NCBI GenBank assembly: GCA_017618115.1
Contig: JAFZUX010000009.1
Span: 186,001-250,000 of the forward strand
Direction of reading: 5' to 3'
DNA: 64,000 nt
Source: Bacteroidales bacterium
Lineage (GTDB): Bacteria > Bacteroidota > Bacteroidia > Bacteroidales > UBA932
Shown: positions 8,215 through 16,181 of the stretch, piece by piece
Numbering within the stretch: the stretch's first letter is position 1
Layout: each line of letters begins with the position of its first letter
Translations under genes and position numbers: made by a program
The notes under the pieces: model-generated
What the model was told of the DNA's origin: nothing
The model's input: only the letters and a program-made list of their open reading frames with translations
Databases searched by the model: none

Positions 8215-10557
8215 TCAGAACGGATAACCTATACCAAAGTTAATTTGGAAGTTATTCTTTTTGAACCACTTGCCCGGTCCATTCCATTCGGATGTGGCCG
8301 GGTTAAATGTTTTAAATCCCAGATCTAAACGGATGATTGCAAAGGTGAGATCCAATCTTGCACCAACACCCCAGTCCAAAGCGATATGCTTGTAGAAATC
8401 ATCCGTGCGGAATACTCCCCTCTTATCTATCTCACCGTCTTTCAGTTTTTTAGAGTGGTCAAAGGTCCAGATGTTACCTGCATCTGCAAATACGGCTCCC
8501 TTAAGAATCCAGAACATTGGGAAACGGTACTCAACGTTTGCCTCAAGTTTGATATCTCCCGTCTGGTTAGGGAGTGTATAAGCGGTATCTCTAGGAGCGG
8601 ATCCCGGACCCAAAGTTCTTGACTGCCAGCCTCTCATATCGTATGCACCGCCTCCCCAGAAGAGTTTTTCCAAAGGAAGCATGTGGGAGTTGCCGTATCC
8701 TTTACCCATACCTCCCAATACTCTGAAGGCAACCATGTGACTCGGATCCTTACCCAGTTTGATTGTATAAACTGCGGAGAGTTCGTGTCTGTGATATTGA
8801 GAGTAAGGTGTTTTCCAAATAAGATGTTCACCCTCCTCGTTCTTCTTCATAGAAGAGTTGAAGAGACTTAATACGTTGCCTGCCAGATCTATACGGTATT
8901 TAATATAGAAGTAGTTGTGGACAGGATTGCTTGCCGGATCAGATGTGTAGTAGATACTTGCTCCGGTACCCAAATCAAAGTGACTTCTGTAAGACTCCTT
9001 TAAGAAAGGATCCGAAAGGCTCGCATAAAAGAGTGAATCGATATCGTAAATCTTAATGATATTGGCCTGTATAGGAGATATCTTAAACTGGAGCTTACGT
9101 CTTATGCTCCAGGTATATCCGAAGGTTCCGGAGATGATGTTTCTTCTGTACTCAGGGCGGGTCTGGTAGTTGATTGAGGCACTCAGTTCCGTATGAGGTA
9201 GAGTTGCTGATTGGAACCAACTATCAGGAGCAAAGAGGAACTTTGGAATATCCAAAGAGGTGCTTGCACCAAATTCCAATGAGTGCTGCGATTTATTTCT
9301 CAGTTTGAATTGGAAATCTCCCATCAGGCTGATTGTGAAGAGTTCCGCACCGTTAAAGAGATTCTTGTGGAAGTATGAAATTGCAGGAGAGATACCCAGC
9401 AGGGAGTTGGAGTTTGTGGAACCCTCAAGGTTTAGTTTATACCCCTGTAAAGCACCGGCTTGCAGTGAAATAGAGGTCTTAACCTTGGAAGGAGAAGACT
9501 CCTCCTGCTGAATGTTCACTGTGTTAAAGAGATTGACGGATGCAAATCTGGAGTAGGTATTCTCCACTACCCTCTCGTCATACTGAGTTCCCGGCTTAAT
9601 CAGATTGAGTCTGTTAAGTACCTTTTTGCGCACCAGATTAGGAGAGCCCTGGAACTCTATCAGGTTGATATTTTTGTAGTTGACGGTATCTATCCTTGTT
9701 CTCCATACTCTAAGAAGCGAGTCTCTTCTTGCAAGAGTTACGGAATCCATCTGAAGTTCAGACCTTATAGGGCCGCTCTGAAGGAATGTACGGTTGGCGC
9801 TTATGATAACGGAGTCAAACTCAAAGACTCTGTGAGGACGGGCGTCTTCACTCTTTTCACTTCTCCTGTACTCCTTTATAGATATATCAAGATGAGATTT
9901 ATCATTATGAGCCAGTGTATCTCCGGTAAAGAAGAAGAAGTTCTTATCAAAGCCGTAATATCCTGAATTCCTGAATATTTTAGCCAGACGTTCGGACTCC
10001 TTATCCAGTATGTTTTCTGAAAGGAACTCCCCTTTTTTAATCAGACTCTCCTTCTGATTTGCGGAGAGAAGGTCCATAAGATCCACATCCTCAACGCTGT
10101 ATGTTACGGTATCTATAACGTATCTTTTTCCCGGAGTTACGTAGTAGGTTACCGTAGTCTTTTTATTATTCTTATCTACGGAGGTGTTGATAGTGGAGTT
10201 GTAGAAACCCTGGAATTCCATGTGGTTGAGCATGTTCTTAACGGAACTTGCTACCAGATCCTCATCAAAGATTAGAGGCTCCCGCCCTATTCCCTTTGCT
10301 ATCTTATCCCACGTTTTGTTCTTTCCTTTGGCTGAGTTATAGAGAGCTACGCCCGGCTGCCAGCCAAGTATACCGCTTTTAGGAGTCTGCTTTATATACT
10401 TTTTTAAATCTTGAAGCTCTTCCGGTTTATCTCCATTAAACTCAATGTTGTTTTTAACCAGAATAGACTGATCTTCAGGGAGATTCTTGGTCATACTGCA
10501 GGAGGCTGCAATAAGAGTTACAACCGTATAGAGCAATATTTTAGGAGATTTTCTCAT
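8215..10557 (-). CDS. tamL: TamL-type outer membrane assembly protein (BamA/TamA family lipoprotein)
   Basis: Omp85-superfamily protein of 780 residues. The signal peptide ends in a lipobox-like LIAASC (Cys near residue 20), so this is the lipoprotein variant of TamA described from Bacteroidetes and Chlorobi (TamL). POTRA-like repeats occupy roughly residues 30-400, followed by a 16-stranded barrel domain ending in an aromatic residue (GIGYPF), as outer membrane barrels usually do. The conserved barrel motif is seen in FWGGGAYDMRGW. The predicted role is insertion of outer membrane proteins. The usual inner-membrane partner TamB is not next to it in this window. A promoter box lies at 10568-10575. 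Confidence 0.9.
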   Translation of the reverse strand: MRKSPKILLYTVVTLIAASCSMTKNLPEDQSILVKNNIEFNGDKPEELQDLKKYIKQTPKSGILGWQPGVALYNSAKGKNKTWDKIAKGIGREPLIFDEDLVASSVKNMLNHMEFQGFYNSTINTSVDKNNKKTTVTYYVTPGKRYVIDTVTYSVEDVDLMDLLSANQKESLIKKGEFLSENILDKESERLAKIFRNSGYYGFDKNFFFFTGDTLAHNDKSHLDISIKEYRRSEKSEDARPHRVFEFDSVIISANRTFLQSGPIRSELQMDSVTLARRDSLLRVWRTRIDTVNYKNINLIEFQGSPNLVRKKVLNRLNLIKPGTQYDERVVENTYSRFASVNLFNTVNIQQEESSPSKVKTSISLQAGALQGYKLNLEGSTNSNSLLGISPAISYFHKNLFNGAELFTISLMGDFQFKLRNKSQHSLEFGASTSLDIPKFLFAPDSWFQSATLPHTELSASINYQTRPEYRRNIISGTFGYTWSIRRKLQFKISPIQANIIKIYDIDSLFYASLSDPFLKESYRSHFDLGTGASIYYTSDPASNPVHNYFYIKYRIDLAGNVLSLFNSSMKKNEEGEHLIWKTPYSQYHRHELSAVYTIKLGKDPSHMVAFRVLGGMGKGYGNSHMLPLEKLFWGGGAYDMRGWQSRTLGPGSAPRDTAYTLPNQTGDIKLEANVEYRFPMFWILKGAVFADAGNIWTFDHSKKLKDGEIDKRGVFRTDDFYKHIALDWGVGARLDLTFAIIRLDLGFKTFNPATSEWNGPGKWFKKNNFQINFGIGYPF

Positions 10558-10567
10558 AAATATGGCC

Positions 10568-10575
10568 CAAAATTA
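10568..10575 (-). promoter_or_regulatory. -7 promoter element for tamL
   Basis: Minus-strand TAATTTTG matches TAnnTTTG, 10 bp upstream of the tamL ATG at 10557. A divergent plus-strand box lies 32 bp away. Confidence 0.55.
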
Positions 10576-10607
10576 CTCAAAAACTATTTAATAATTGTAA
10601 TAATGAA

Positions 10608-10615
10608 TATATTTG
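10608..10615 (+). promoter_or_regulatory. distal -7 promoter element for the arginine-decarboxylase-like gene
   Basis: TATATTTG followed by C, an exact consensus match, 70 bp before the ATG at 10686. The leader it would produce holds a short inverted repeat (AAATCC at 10626-10631, GGATTT at 10641-10646). Confidence 0.55.
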
Positions 10616-10673
10616 CACCTGCTTACAAATCCGAGTGAGTTGGATTTATTAAAAATAAGTAATGTAACTAAGT

Positions 10674-10681
10674 TAGATTTG
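10674..10681 (+). promoter_or_regulatory. proximal -7-like element just before the arginine-decarboxylase-like gene
   Basis: TAGATTTG matches the consensus but ends four bases before the ATG at 10686. If used, it would give a leaderless transcript. It could equally be chance in an AT-rich leader. Confidence 0.35.
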
Positions 10682-10685
10682 CAAA

Positions 10686-12086
10686 ATGAAGAACAAGTAC
10701 ATTAATCTGGTTGAGCAAACTTTTGATTGGCCGCAGGCCGAATTCAGGGTAGAAGACGGTAATCTCTTTTTTCACGATATCCCTATGATGGATGTCATTG
10801 ACCAGTACGGAACGCCGCTAAAAATCACCTATCTGCCAAAAATCTCCAGTCAGATTCAGAGGGCTAAAAGACTCTTCAACGTGGCTATGGCAAAGGTAGA
10901 TTACAAGGGTTCTTACCACTACTGCTACTGCACCAAAAGTTCTCACTTTGCCTTTGTTTTGCAGGAGGCTCTGAAGAACGATATCCACCTGGAAACCTCT
11001 TCTGCCTTTGATTTTAACCTGGTTGACTCCCTTTATGAAGAGGGTCTTATCAAGAAGGATATTCAGATTGTCTGCAACGGATACAAGAAGGATCTGTACA
11101 TTGAGAATATTGCCGCAAAGTGCAATGACGGCTGGAATAACATCATCCCTATTCTGGACAATATGAGCGAGTTTGACGAGTTTGACAAAACCATCAACGG
11201 TAAGTGTCAGATGGGAATAAGGATTGCGTCAGAGGAGGAACCTAAGTTTGAGTTTTATACCTCTAGACTGGGAATCCGTTACTCGGACATTGTTCCTTTC
11301 TATAAGGAGAAGATTGCCAAAAGCAGCAAGTTTACCCTCAAAATGCTTCACTTCTTTATCAATACGGGTATAAAGGATAACGCATATTATTGGAATGAAC
11401 TTGCAAAGTGCGTTAATGTATATTGTGATCTTAAGCAGGTCTGCCCGGATTTGGATTCACTCAACATCGGAGGCGGATTCCCTACAAAGAGTTCCCTTGT
11501 TGAGGATTACGATTACGAGTATATGACTGAGGAGGTAATCTCACAGATTAAGAATATATGTAATCAAAGAGGAGTGGCTGAGCCGAATATCTATACGGAG
11601 TTTGGAAGTTTCACTGTCGGAGAGAGCGGCGCAACCATATTCCAGGTTTTGGACGTTAAGCAGCAGAATGACCGTGAGCGCTGGTATATGATAGACAGCT
11701 CATTTATGACTACTCTGCCGGATATCTGGGGAATCAAAAAGCGTTTCATTATGCTCCCTATCAACAAATGGGAGGAGCAGTACCAGCGTGTGTTCCTTGG
11801 CGGACTTACTTGTGACTCAGAGGATTACTACAATGCAGAGGCTCACTCAAACGCAATCTTCCTCCCTATTACCCAGGGTAAACACGAGGAGGAACCTCTC
11901 TATATAGGCTTCTTCCATACCGGTGCATATCAGGAGTCTATAGCGGGTTACGGCGGAATTCAGCACTGTCTTATTCCGGCACCTAAGCACGTAATCATAG
12001 ACAGAGACGAGAGTGGAGACTACACCACCAAGCTCTTTTCCAAGGAGCAGTCTTACAAGAGTATGTTAAAGATTCTGGGATATTGA
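10686..12086 (+). CDS. fold-type III PLP decarboxylase, arginine-decarboxylase-like
   Basis: A 466-residue alanine-racemase-fold, PLP-dependent decarboxylase. The PLP-binding Lys lies in YCTKSSHF (near residue 82), followed by LHFFINTG, the glycine-rich phosphate loop NIGGGFP, EFGSFTVGESG, and the catalytic Cys in LTCDSEDYY. It most resembles the short biosynthetic arginine decarboxylases of Bacteroidetes, which make agmatine for spermidine synthesis. Diaminopimelate or carboxynorspermidine decarboxylase are less likely alternatives, since lysA is present elsewhere in the window. The deoxyhypusine-synthase-like gene at 47711 may belong to the same polyamine theme. The next gene starts two bases after its stop. 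Confidence 0.75.
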   Translation: MKNKYINLVEQTFDWPQAEFRVEDGNLFFHDIPMMDVIDQYGTPLKITYLPKISSQIQRAKRLFNVAMAKVDYKGSYHYCYCTKSSHFAFVLQEALKNDIHLETSSAFDFNLVDSLYEEGLIKKDIQIVCNGYKKDLYIENIAAKCNDGWNNIIPILDNMSEFDEFDKTINGKCQMGIRIASEEEPKFEFYTSRLGIRYSDIVPFYKEKIAKSSKFTLKMLHFFINTGIKDNAYYWNELAKCVNVYCDLKQVCPDLDSLNIGGGFPTKSSLVEDYDYEYMTEEVISQIKNICNQRGVAEPNIYTEFGSFTVGESGATIFQVLDVKQQNDRERWYMIDSSFMTTLPDIWGIKKRFIMLPINKWEEQYQRVFLGGLTCDSEDYYNAEAHSNAIFLPITQGKHEEEPLYIGFFHTGAYQESIAGYGGIQHCLIPAPKHVIIDRDESGDYTTKLFSKEQSYKSMLKILGY

Positions 12087-12087
12087 T

Positions 12088-12846
12088 ATGGCAACGCTAT
12101 CCGGAGAGAAAATAAAGAAAATCAGAGCGTTACAGCAAAAAAAGTACCGCACGGAAACCTCCCTTTTTGTAGTGGAGGGTGAAAAGATGGTGGAGGAACT
12201 CTCACACTCTTCTTTTGAGACTGTTGAGATTTTTCATCGCGATGAGATTACCGCAGAAAAGATGAGCCGTATCTCCTCCCTCTCCTCCCCTTCTCCCGTT
12301 CTTGCCGTAGTAAAGCAGAAAAACCTCTCTCTTAAGGATTTAATACTCTCGCAAGGAAAGATTTACATTGCATTGGACAATGTAAAAGATCCCGGAAATC
12401 TCGGAACCATAATCCGTCTTGCGGATTGGTTCGGAGCCTCCGCTGTTATCTTATCAAAGGAGAGCGTGGAGTTATACAATCCCAAAACCGTGCAGGCAAC
12501 TATGGGCGCTCTCTTCAGGGTACCTGTCTTATATGCAGATTTAAAGGAGGTTATAGCTCTCTCAAGAGAGGCGGGTCTGGATATAGTTGCCACATTTTTG
12601 GATGGCAAACCAATCTCTTCCTCCCTTCTTGATTCATCAAAGAAGAAGGGCACACTACTTATTATGGGAAGCGAATCCTTTGGAATATCCGATGAGACCG
12701 CCTCTGTAATAAAGGATTGCGAGAAGGTGCTTATACCCGCCTTTGACAGGGAGGGAAAGAAACTTACATCTAAAGAGGACTTTTCCAGCGAGTCTCTGAA
12801 CGTTGCAACCGCCTGTGCGGTAATGCTTTCACACCTTAGATTCTAG
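12088..12846 (+). CDS. TrmH/SpoU-family RNA 2'-O-methyltransferase
   Basis: SPOUT-class methyltransferase of 252 residues. An N-terminal substrate-binding region (VVEGEKMVEEL) precedes the SpoU core. Motif 1 is DNVKDPGNLGTIIRLADWFGA, motif 2 MGSESFGIS, and motif 3 lies near the C-terminus (ESLNVATACAVML), forming the trefoil-knot SAM site. The target is probably a ribose of rRNA or tRNA; which one cannot be told. The ATG at 12088 follows the stop of the decarboxylase after one base. The 3' end overlaps the convergent ABC-F gene by four bases. Confidence 0.9.
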   Translation: MATLSGEKIKKIRALQQKKYRTETSLFVVEGEKMVEELSHSSFETVEIFHRDEITAEKMSRISSLSSPSPVLAVVKQKNLSLKDLILSQGKIYIALDNVKDPGNLGTIIRLADWFGASAVILSKESVELYNPKTVQATMGALFRVPVLYADLKEVIALSREAGLDIVATFLDGKPISSSLLDSSKKKGTLLIMGSESFGISDETASVIKDCEKVLIPAFDREGKKLTSKEDFSSESLNVATACAVMLSHLRF

Positions 12847-14738
12847 AGTGCCTTAAGGCTCCACTCGTCCAGTTTGGCATCTCTTAATGCCTTTGTATCT
12901 GCGTATAACTTAGAGAGTTCCTCAATCTTTTCAGTAGGAATATTGGATGAGAGGTTAATCTCTATCTCTGCAATCTTGTTGTCCAACTCCGCAATTTCAT
13001 TCTCCAGTTTCTCTATCTCCTTCTTCTTTCTGCGGGCCTCCTTACTCTCCTGACGCATCTGTTGGGAATCTTTAACGCTCTCAACTTTAACCTCTTTCTT
13101 CTCCTCTTGTTTTAAGAGCAGTTCGCTCTCCTTTTTAAGATGATCAAGGTAATCTGCAATACCGCCCAGATGCTCTTTTACCCTACCCTCTTTGAATTCG
13201 TACACTTTGTCTACCAGGTTGTTGAGAAAATCTCTGTCGTGAGATACAATGACAAGTGTGCCGTCATAACTCATAAGAGCCTGTTTCAGAATATCTTTGC
13301 TTATGATATCCATGTGGTTGGTAGGCTCGTCAAGACAGAGAAGGTTGTAGGGTTTGAGAATGAGTTTGGCCATGGCCAAACGGGCGCGCTCTCCTCCGCT
13401 GAGTACCGCAACCTTCTTATCTATATCCTCTCCCTTAAAGAGAAAGGCACCCAGAATATCTCTAAGTTTAGGTCTTATCTCCGCTGTGGCAATGTTCTCC
13501 AATGTGGAGTAGACGGTATCTTTTTTATCCAGTATATCCTCTTGATTCTGAGCATAGTATCCCAGAGATACGTTGTATCCTCTCTCCACTTTTCCATCCA
13601 GAGGTGAGAGTTCCTGAGTAAGTATTCTCATCATGGTTGTCTTTCCCTCTCCGTTTCTTCCCACAAAGGCAACCTTCTCCCCTCTCTCTATCACTATATT
13701 GACGCCCTTTGCAACCTGCTTGTTTTCATATCCTATGACCAGGTCTTCACTCTTGAATACAACTTGTCCGCTGCGCGGAGCGGGAGGGAATTTTACCGTA
13801 ATTGCCGCTCTGTCTTCCAAATCTACCGTAATTCTCTCCAGTTTATCCAGTTGTTTTATACGGCTTTGCACCTGGTTGCTCTTGGTGGCCTTGTAACGGA
13901 AACGCTCAATGAACTCCTCCGTCTTCTCAATCATCCTCTGCTGATTCTCGTAGGCCGCTCTCTGCTGCTCCATCCTCTCCTTTCTAAGTATCTTATACTG
14001 AGAGTAAGGCACCTTGTAATCATAGAGTTTGCCCAGCATTATCTCAACGGTACGGTGAGTTATGCTGTCCAAAAAACGGCGGTCATGTGAGATAAGAATC
14101 ACAGAGCCGCGGAAACTCTTAAGGTAATCTTCAAACCACTGAATAGACTCAATATCAAGGTGGTTGGTGGGCTCGTCCAAAAGAAGCGTATCCGGTTTAG
14201 AGAGCAGAATCTTTGCAAGTTCAATTCTCATATTCCACCCCTGGCTAAGTTCACGGGTTGGGCGGTTGAACTCGCTCTTTTTGAATCCCAATCCTGAAAG
14301 CACCTTTTCCGCCTGAGAGGCAGCAGGTTCGCTCTCCATCATTGCAACCCTGTCCTGCAGGTTATTGAGTTCCACTATGAGTGAATTGTATGAAGCGGAC
14401 TCGTAATCCTCCCTCTTCTGAAGTTCCAGATTTATCTCATCAATCTTATCGTGAACGGCAAAGAGTTCGTCAAAGGCGGTCATTGTCTCCTCCATAACAC
14501 TCTTGTCTTTAGAGTGTTCCATCTGTTGAGGCAGATAACCTATCTTCTCCCCTTTTGTCTTTAATACGTTTCCGGATGTTGCAGAGACCTCTCCCAGTAT
14601 AATTTTAAGCAGAGTGGATTTACCGGCGCCGTTCTTACCCACCAGTCCAATCTTCTCATTATCCGAGAGATGAAAGTTAATATGATTCAAAAGGGTAAAT
14701 GCTCCCCAGGAAACCGTAAGGTCCGTAACGGTAATCAT
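12843..14738 (-). CDS. ABC-F family ATPase
   Basis: A 631-residue protein with two ABC ATPase domains and no membrane segment. Walker A motifs are GKNGAGKST (near 36-44) and GRNGEGKTT (near 360), the signatures LSQGW and LSGGE, and Walker B LLLDEPTNHLD and LCLDEPTNHMD. A charged linker separates the domains, and a C-terminal coiled coil (about 545-615, rich in Lys and Glu) resembles Uup/YkpA-type proteins. ABC-F proteins act on ribosomes; no acquired-resistance subtype is evident. Its ATG overlaps the tatC stop (ATGA), so it is the last gene of the minus-strand tat unit. Confidence 0.92.
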   Translation of the reverse strand: MITVTDLTVSWGAFTLLNHINFHLSDNEKIGLVGKNGAGKSTLLKIILGEVSATSGNVLKTKGEKIGYLPQQMEHSKDKSVMEETMTAFDELFAVHDKIDEINLELQKREDYESASYNSLIVELNNLQDRVAMMESEPAASQAEKVLSGLGFKKSEFNRPTRELSQGWNMRIELAKILLSKPDTLLLDEPTNHLDIESIQWFEDYLKSFRGSVILISHDRRFLDSITHRTVEIMLGKLYDYKVPYSQYKILRKERMEQQRAAYENQQRMIEKTEEFIERFRYKATKSNQVQSRIKQLDKLERITVDLEDRAAITVKFPPAPRSGQVVFKSEDLVIGYENKQVAKGVNIVIERGEKVAFVGRNGEGKTTMMRILTQELSPLDGKVERGYNVSLGYYAQNQEDILDKKDTVYSTLENIATAEIRPKLRDILGAFLFKGEDIDKKVAVLSGGERARLAMAKLILKPYNLLCLDEPTNHMDIISKDILKQALMSYDGTLVIVSHDRDFLNNLVDKVYEFKEGRVKEHLGGIADYLDHLKKESELLLKQEEKKEVKVESVKDSQQMRQESKEARRKKKEIEKLENEIAELDNKIAEIEINLSSNIPTEKIEELSKLYADTKALRDAKLDEWSLKAL

Positions 14739-15502
14739 TGCTCCAGAGGTTTATTGCGGCACATCATTATACTTACCTCATAGAGAGCGTATAGCGGAAG
14801 TCCGACTGCCATCATCGTGAATGGATCGGAAGGAGTTATTAGGGCCGCCAGAATCATTAAAACCACAAAGGCGTGACGGCGGTATTTCTTAAGAGTGCTC
14901 TTCCAGATTATTCCGAATTTGGACAAAAGCGCCATAACTGTAGGGAGTTCAAAGACAATTCCCAGCAGCAGAATAAGAGTGAAAAATGAGGAGATGTAGG
15001 ATTTCAGAGAGATCTGATTGGCTACATCGGGAGAGACCTGATAGGTTCCTAAAAATCTGAGAGCCAGCGGGAAAAGCAGGTAGTATCCTACAATCACTCC
15101 GGTGTAGAAGAATACTCCGGCCAGAGTGAAAGCCTTAATGGCGCTCCTTCTCTCCTTTGGATAGAGAGCGGGTGCAACAAAGGTCCAGATGAAGTAAATT
15201 ATGATTGGCGTGCAGATTACCAGAGCAAAATAGAATGAGGTGCTCAGGTGAACATAGAACTGTGCGGGCAGGTCTATATTTATGATTTTCAGACTGAAAG
15301 GCTCCAGGGGAGGTCTGTTGATCTGCTCCAGCAGATAGTTCGTCAGGCGGTAGAGCGGGAAACTGTCATCCGTGGGAGCGAATACAATCTTCTGGAACAT
15401 AAAGTCTTTGAGAAAGAACATCACAAGCATCACCGCAAAAAGCAGGAGAGCTGACCGGAAGAGTACCTTCCTCAGCTCATCCAGATGCTCCCAAAATGTC
15501 AT
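14735..15502 (-). CDS. tatC: twin-arginine translocase subunit TatC
   Basis: Core receptor of the Tat pathway that exports folded proteins, with six predicted transmembrane helices. The N-terminus FWEHLDELR and the loop around VAPALYPKERR are family hallmarks, as is ELPTVM before a later helix. I chose the ATG at 15502; an in-frame TTG at 15517 would add five residues (260 in total) and lie one base after the tatA stop. It is grouped with tatA upstream and ABC-F downstream. The window also encodes a plausible Tat substrate, the ferredoxin-like protein at 43760. Confidence 0.95.
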   Translation of the reverse strand: MTFWEHLDELRKVLFRSALLLFAVMLVMFFLKDFMFQKIVFAPTDDSFPLYRLTNYLLEQINRPPLEPFSLKIINIDLPAQFYVHLSTSFYFALVICTPIIIYFIWTFVAPALYPKERRSAIKAFTLAGVFFYTGVIVGYYLLFPLALRFLGTYQVSPDVANQISLKSYISSFFTLILLLGIVFELPTVMALLSKFGIIWKSTLKKYRRHAFVVLMILAALITPSDPFTMMAVGLPLYALYEVSIMMCRNKPLEQ

Positions 15503-15518
15503 GTCCTTCTCTGCCAAG

Positions 15519-15707
15519 CTACTCGGATATGTCCTTCTTAATATCGTCTTCTACCTCTTTCATCCCCTCTTTGAAGCTTCTTACGCCTTTGCCCACACCC
15601 TTCATAAGCTCAGGAATTTTCTTTCCGCCGAATAGTAACAAAATGATTAAAGCAATGATGAGAATCTCTCCCCATCCCAAGCTTCCGAAAATAAGTAAAC
15701 TGTTCAT
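15519..15707 (-). CDS. tatA: Sec-independent translocase protein TatA/TatE
   Basis: A 62-residue protein with the standard TatA plan: a short N-terminal membrane helix (about 12-28), the FGGKKIPELMKGVGKG hinge and amphipathic helix, and an acidic C-terminal tail. It oligomerises to form the Tat export channel. A -7 promoter box overlaps the stop codon of the upstream thioesterase, so tatA-tatC may have its own promoter. No tatB-like second copy is seen here, in line with the minimal TatAC systems common in Bacteroidota. Confidence 0.95.
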   Translation of the reverse strand: MNSLLIFGSLGWGEILIIALIILLLFGGKKIPELMKGVGKGVRSFKEGMKEVEDDIKKDISE

Positions 15708-15748
15708 GGTTCTATCTTTTAAACACTTTTAAACACTCTTAAACTCTA

Positions 15749-15756
15749 CAAAATTA
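15749..15756 (-). promoter_or_regulatory. -7 promoter element for tatA-tatC
   Basis: Minus-strand TAATTTTG matches TAnnTTTG, overlaps the stop codon of the thioesterase gene, and lies 41 bp before the tatA ATG. The leader contains two tandem GTGTTTAAAA copies. Confidence 0.45.
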
Positions 15757-16179
15757 ACATTTTTTCTCTTCTTCAGAAAAGTATGGAGCGAGTAACTTAA
15801 TAAACTCCTCCGGTGCTCTGGTAGGCGTTCTGCTGTCTGCTTTGATGAATCCCACAACAACGGTTCCGTAGCAGATAAGTTCCCCTCTTTGGTTGTAAAT
15901 CTCCTGATCCATAAAGATTTTTGCCATTGGAAGTTTCTTAATGACCGTTACAACCGTCAGAGTATCACCCATTTTGGAAGGAGCCTTGTAATGAATCTCT
16001 ACGCTTACCACGGGCAGCATGATATTCTCCCTCTCCATCTTCTCGATAGGTACACCCAACTCTTTCATCATCTGGTTTCTGCCGCACTCAAAGAATCTCA
16101 CATAATTTGAGTGGTGCACAATTCCCATGGTATCAGTCTCGTAATACCTTACATCCAGTTTATACTCAGATCTATACAT
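15754..16179 (-). CDS. hotdog-fold acyl-CoA thioesterase (YbgC/4HBT family)
   Basis: A 141-residue 4-hydroxybenzoyl-CoA thioesterase-like protein. The catalytic segment YYETDTMGIVHHSNYVRFFE carries the YbgC/4HBT active-site pattern (Asp followed by G-x-V-x-H-xx-Y). It is predicted to hydrolyse short acyl-CoA or acyl-ACP thioesters in the cytoplasm; the true substrate is unknown. It starts two bases after the stop of the P-type ATPase and is therefore probably cotranscribed with valS and the ATPase. Confidence 0.9.
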   Translation of the reverse strand: MYRSEYKLDVRYYETDTMGIVHHSNYVRFFECGRNQMMKELGVPIEKMERENIMLPVVSVEIHYKAPSKMGDTLTVVTVIKKLPMAKIFMDQEIYNQRGELICYGTVVVGFIKADSRTPTRAPEEFIKLLAPYFSEEEKKC

Positions 16180-16181
16180 AT

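Noticed and set aside
12850-12859. Palindrome GCCTTAAGGC inside the end of the ABC-F gene
   Set aside because: Coding sequence in the ABC-F C-terminus and a single short palindrome; no sign of a site.
15716-15742. Tandem GTGTTTAAAA copies before tatA
   Set aside because: Two copies only, AT-rich; likely chance, though they lie in the leader.
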